In this document: positions 5,351 to 5,592 of the stretch, piece after piece
How the letters are laid out: each line of letters begins with the position of its first letter
Numbering within the stretch: position 1 is the first letter of the stretch
Assembly (NCBI GenBank): GCA_023391725.1
Contig: JAEWAH010000252.1
Span: 1-5,592, forward strand
Source of the DNA: Bacillota bacterium
Lineage (GTDB): Bacteria > Bacillota > Clostridia > Christensenellales > Aristaeellaceae
Direction: 5' to 3'
Length of the DNA stretch: 5,592 bases
Program-made: the position numbers and the translations under genes
Notes under the pieces: model-generated
Told to the model about the DNA's origin: nothing
What the model saw: only the letters and a program-made list of their open reading frames with translations
Databases searched by the model: none

Positions 5351-5592
5351 TTACTTCTTGTGGTCTTGGGCGAGATCCACCATCTGCTGGGCCATGACCT
5401 TCAATTGTTCCTTCAGCTTGTGCACACAGTCCAATTCACGGGCATACCCACGGACCACGTCCTCCGCCAAAGCGCGGCAGGTAGGCGCGCCGCAGGAACC
5501 GCAGTCAAACCCCGGAAGATTCTTTACGATTTCCTCAATGCGCTCCATCTTGTGCATCGCCTCGGCCATATCCTCATCCAGCTGCATGACGC
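5351..5592 (-). CDS. C-terminal end of an iron-sulfur protein, probably of the hydrogenase-like (HydS-type) sensor family; cut at the window edge
   Basis: The frame is open to the window edge, so an ATG at 5587 is probably internal and about 80 C-terminal residues are visible. They hold a four-cysteine [4Fe-4S] motif of the Fes (PF04060-like) type: DCGSCGAPTC, then a cysteine 16 residues on (C-x2-C-x4-C-x16-C). A charged, probably helical tail follows (KEQLKVMAQQMVDLAQ). In clostridial hyd loci this ending belongs to larger proteins with ferredoxin motifs and an [FeFe]-hydrogenase-like domain, thought to act as H2 or redox sensors rather than enzymes. The identification rests on this tail and on the neighbouring DRTGG and PHP genes; the upstream domains cannot be seen. 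A stand-alone 78-residue protein is possible but no ribosome site can be checked, as only five bases precede that ATG. Confidence 0.75.
   Translation of the reverse strand, partial: VMQLDEDMAEAMHKMERIEEIVKNLPGFDCGSCGAPTCRALAEDVVRGYARELDCVHKLKEQLKVMAQQMVDLAQDHKK

Noticed and set aside
5351..5587. A complete 78-residue Fe-S protein starting at 5587
   Set aside because: The frame stays open to the window edge, and the sequence matches the tail of larger hydrogenase-like sensor proteins, so a truncated view of a longer gene is more likely.

Overview
The window carries a single block of co-oriented genes, all read from the minus strand (right to left). It is the 5' and central part of an NAD(H)-linked, probably electron-bifurcating [FeFe]-hydrogenase locus (HndABCD / HydABC type) with its associated signalling genes. 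The gene order, the strong purine-rich Shine-Dalgarno sites, the GC-rich coding sequence with AT-rich gene gaps, and the protein types all point to an anaerobic fermentative or syntrophic member of the Clostridia (Firmicutes). A genus cannot be named from the sequence alone.

In transcription order there are two blocks. Block 1 (5592 to 4286) holds the C-terminal end of an iron-sulfur protein of the type usually fused to a hydrogenase-like domain (cut by the window edge), a small DRTGG-domain protein, and a PHP-domain phosphoesterase-like protein. These are tightly packed, with a 13-bp gap and then a 4-bp ATGA overlap. A good intrinsic terminator follows the PHP gene at 4246-4214.

Block 2 starts after a 190-bp AT-rich gap that holds a candidate extended -10 promoter overlapped by a Rex-like operator (4171-4154). 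It encodes hndA (24-kDa NuoE/HydC-like [2Fe-2S] subunit), a small stand-alone GHKL ATPase, hndB (thioredoxin-like [2Fe-2S] protein), hndC (NuoF/HydB-like flavoprotein with extra ferredoxin domains) and hndD (HydA-like [FeFe]-hydrogenase, cut at base 1). The short gaps and one 17-bp overlap imply a single co-transcribed, translationally coupled operon.

From family knowledge, HndC would oxidise or reduce NAD(H) through FMN, HndA and HndD would pass electrons through their Fe-S clusters, and HndD would make or use H2 at its H-cluster. The partial upstream protein, DRTGG, PHP and GHKL genes look like a redox or H2 sensing and signalling set. Such genes are known to sit beside clostridial hydrogenases, but to my knowledge their biochemical roles are not established. 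That signalling set, and the promoter region that separates it from the enzyme genes, are the parts most worth attention. I see no mobile elements, CRISPR arrays, tRNA or rRNA genes.
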